From an uncultured Flavobacteriia bacterium (lineage in GTDB: Bacteria; Bacteroidota; Bacteroidia; Flavobacteriales_D; Crocinitomicaceae): a stretch of DNA of 6,996 nucleotides. Both the position numbers and the translations under genes were made by a program. Location of the stretch: the NCBI GenBank assembly GCA_903928365.1, contig CAIYQV010000203.1, positions 1 through 6,996 of the forward strand. The letters are read 5' to 3'. The notes below the pieces were generated by a model, which saw nothing but the letters and a program-made list of their open reading frames with translations, was not told the DNA's origin and searched no databases. Below are positions 5,827 to 6,996 of the stretch, piece after piece (position 1 is the first letter of the stretch; each line of letters opens with the position of its first letter).

Positions 5827-6903
5827 ATGAAAAGACTACTACAAGTTCTCGTTCTGCTTTTTATTGTTCAGGGAGCGAAAGGACAGGAAAAACTTGACGA
5901 TTTCGGAAGAATCATTCTGAACACCTATTTACCGGAGGACATGAACGTTCCGACGGAAGCCAAAAATTTTCTCGCAACCAAGTTGAGTCAGATTGCAACG
6001 AATAATGGAATGGGTGGGAGTCAACTGAATCCTCGATTTGTAATTACAGCGGCAGTCAATATGGGTACAAAGGATATTATTCCCGGTCCACCTCAAATGG
6101 TTGCTCAAAATTTGGAGATAACACTTTTCGTTGGTGATGCACTTGACAACACTCTGTATTCAAATGTCATTCTCAACGTCAAGGGAGTTGGAACCAATGA
6201 GAATAAAGCTTTTATTGAAGCTATCAAGAACATCAATCCAAAGAATAAGGAGATCATTGATTTCCTTGAGACTGGAAAAAAGAAGATCATTGAGTATTAT
6301 ACGAGTCAGTGTGATTTTATTTTGAAAAATGCTTTGACATTGGCAAAGTTGGAAAAATACGATGAGGCGATTTACACTTTAGCAGTGGTGCCTGAGGTGT
6401 GTCAAGAATGCTACAACAAGTGTTTAGATACTGCGACCTTCATCTATCAGCAAAAAATCAATGCAGAATGTAAGGTCAAATTGAATGAAGCAAAAACAGC
6501 ATGGTCGGCATCTTTAAATCCGGATGGTGCGGAAAGAGCAGGTTCAATTTTAAGTTCGATCAATCCCCTTGCTAATTGTCAATCAGATGTGGACAACCTC
6601 ATAAAATCTATTGATTCGAAATTAAAGGCAGACGAAAAGAAGAGATGGGATTTTCAAATGAAACAATATGCTGACAAGGTAGCAGCGCAGAAAGAACAAA
6701 TGCGGATTGCCGAAGAAAATATGAAACGAGATGATGCTCAAATAGAAAGAGAATCCAGTAGAGATGCAACTTATCGTGAAAAACAATCCCAGCGAAATCA
6801 TGAATTAGATAAACTGCGTGTGAATTCCAATCGTGAAGTTGCGTTAGAGTATGCGCGAAATCAACCTAAAACGATCAATCATTACAATATAAACTGGAGG
6901 TGA
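5827..6903 (+). CDS. Secreted protein with CsgG/TolB-N-like front, cysteine-rich helical middle and charged coiled-coil tail
   Basis: A 358-residue protein with a signal peptide at 1-19 (…QGAKG), cleaved before Gln20. Residues 26-155 run in the order of a TolB-N/CsgG-like domain: strand RIILNTYL, helix EAKNFLATKLSQIATNNGMGG, strand PRFVITAAVNM, a GPPQ turn, strand LEITLFVGD, strand SNVILNVKGVGTN and helix KAFIEAIKNI. Residues 156-260 are helical, with a TPR-like LAKLEKYDEAIYTLAVVP unit and six cysteines (162, 192, 195, 199, 215, 251), three of them in VCQECYNKC. Residues 265-340 are a long, highly charged helix (KADEKKRWDFQMKQYADKV…), a probable coiled coil. The protein ends NHYNINWR. I recall related proteins next to DUF6175 genes in Bacteroidetes but know no name or function. 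Likely an assembly or scaffold factor of the envelope. Confidence 0.82.
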   Translation: MKRLLQVLVLLFIVQGAKGQEKLDDFGRIILNTYLPEDMNVPTEAKNFLATKLSQIATNNGMGGSQLNPRFVITAAVNMGTKDIIPGPPQMVAQNLEITLFVGDALDNTLYSNVILNVKGVGTNENKAFIEAIKNINPKNKEIIDFLETGKKKIIEYYTSQCDFILKNALTLAKLEKYDEAIYTLAVVPEVCQECYNKCLDTATFIYQQKINAECKVKLNEAKTAWSASLNPDGAERAGSILSSINPLANCQSDVDNLIKSIDSKLKADEKKRWDFQMKQYADKVAAQKEQMRIAEENMKRDDAQIERESSRDATYREKQSQRNHELDKLRVNSNREVALEYARNQPKTINHYNINWR

Positions 6904-6981
6904 TCTCAACTAGCTCAATGCATGAGTAGACAATTTTACTTTTTTGTAAAACATATATAATGAAGAAAAGATCACATATTT
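6904..6981 (+). other. Short intergenic stretch with a weak A/U hairpin
   Basis: A 78-bp gap follows the last complete gene. TTTTAC-TTTTTT-GTAAAA at 6934-6951 can form a 6-bp stem that is almost all A/T, too weak for a convincing terminator and without a following T-run. CTCA…TGAG at 6914-6926 brackets an ATGCAT palindrome. Neither is strong evidence of transcription ending, so the downstream gene may belong to the same transcript. Confidence 0.35.
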
Positions 6982-6996
6982 ATGAAGAAATCATTG
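6982..6996 (+). CDS. Probable start of a further gene (MKKSL…), cut by right edge
   Basis: Only five codons are visible: ATG AAG AAA TCA TTG. MKK followed by Ser-Leu is the usual opening of a Bacteroidota signal peptide or lipoprotein signal, so a fourth exported protein of the operon is plausible. An alternative in-window start is the ATG at 6960, in another frame, which gives MKKRSHIYEEII without a signal sequence. The two cannot be separated without more sequence. Confidence 0.35.

Noticed and set aside
6934..6951. TTTTAC-TTTTTT-GTAAAA as an intrinsic terminator of the right operon.
   Set aside because: The stem has a single G-C pair and no trailing T-run, so it is thermodynamically weak.
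1..6996. CRISPR array, tRNA/rRNA genes, insertion sequences or att sites.
   Set aside because: No regularly spaced repeats, cloverleaf, transposase, integrase or long terminal inverted repeats were seen on either strand.

Overview
The window is AT-rich and reads as a chromosomal stretch from a member of the Bacteroidota (Bacteroidetes). Three things point there. Secreted proteins are cleaved just before a glutamine (…NG|Q, …FS|Q, …FG|Q, …KG|Q). Start codons have A-rich leaders and no strong Shine-Dalgarno sequence. The gene families fit too: an ECF sigma factor with a cognate membrane anti-sigma factor carrying a TonB C-terminal domain, and a DUF6175-like protein. I see no rRNA, tRNA, CRISPR array, insertion sequence or integrase.

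Layout: two divergent gene groups flank a 310-bp intergenic region (4033-4342). Leftward lie an ECF sigma factor (3496-4032), a very large single-pass anti-sigma-like protein with a periplasmic TonB_C domain (1055-3499, start overlapping the sigma stop by 4 bp), a small lipoprotein (485-967), and, after a 112-bp gap with two adjacent perfect palindromes, the 5' part of a secreted TPR protein (1-372, running off the left edge). Rightward lies a tight run of three secreted proteins: a 166-aa protein (4343-4843), a DUF6175-like protein (4845-5798, 1 bp gap) and a 358-aa protein with a CsgG/TolB-N-like front, a cysteine-rich helical middle and a charged coiled-coil tail (5827-6903). A further gene probably starts at 6982 and leaves the right edge.

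How the parts may work together: the sigma/anti-sigma pair looks like an envelope-sensing switch whose periplasmic part (beta-rich domain, TonB_C, coiled coil, C-terminal beta-rich region) would receive the signal. The divergent secreted operon and the lipoprotein are the nearest candidate targets or partners. Several of these proteins show features I associate with the CsgG/LpoB/TolB-N fold group of envelope accessory proteins, which suggests a periplasmic or outer-membrane assembly. This link is inference from gene order and fold impression; no binding site for the sigma factor is proven here. The families are individually recognisable at low resolution, but the system has no function that I know of.
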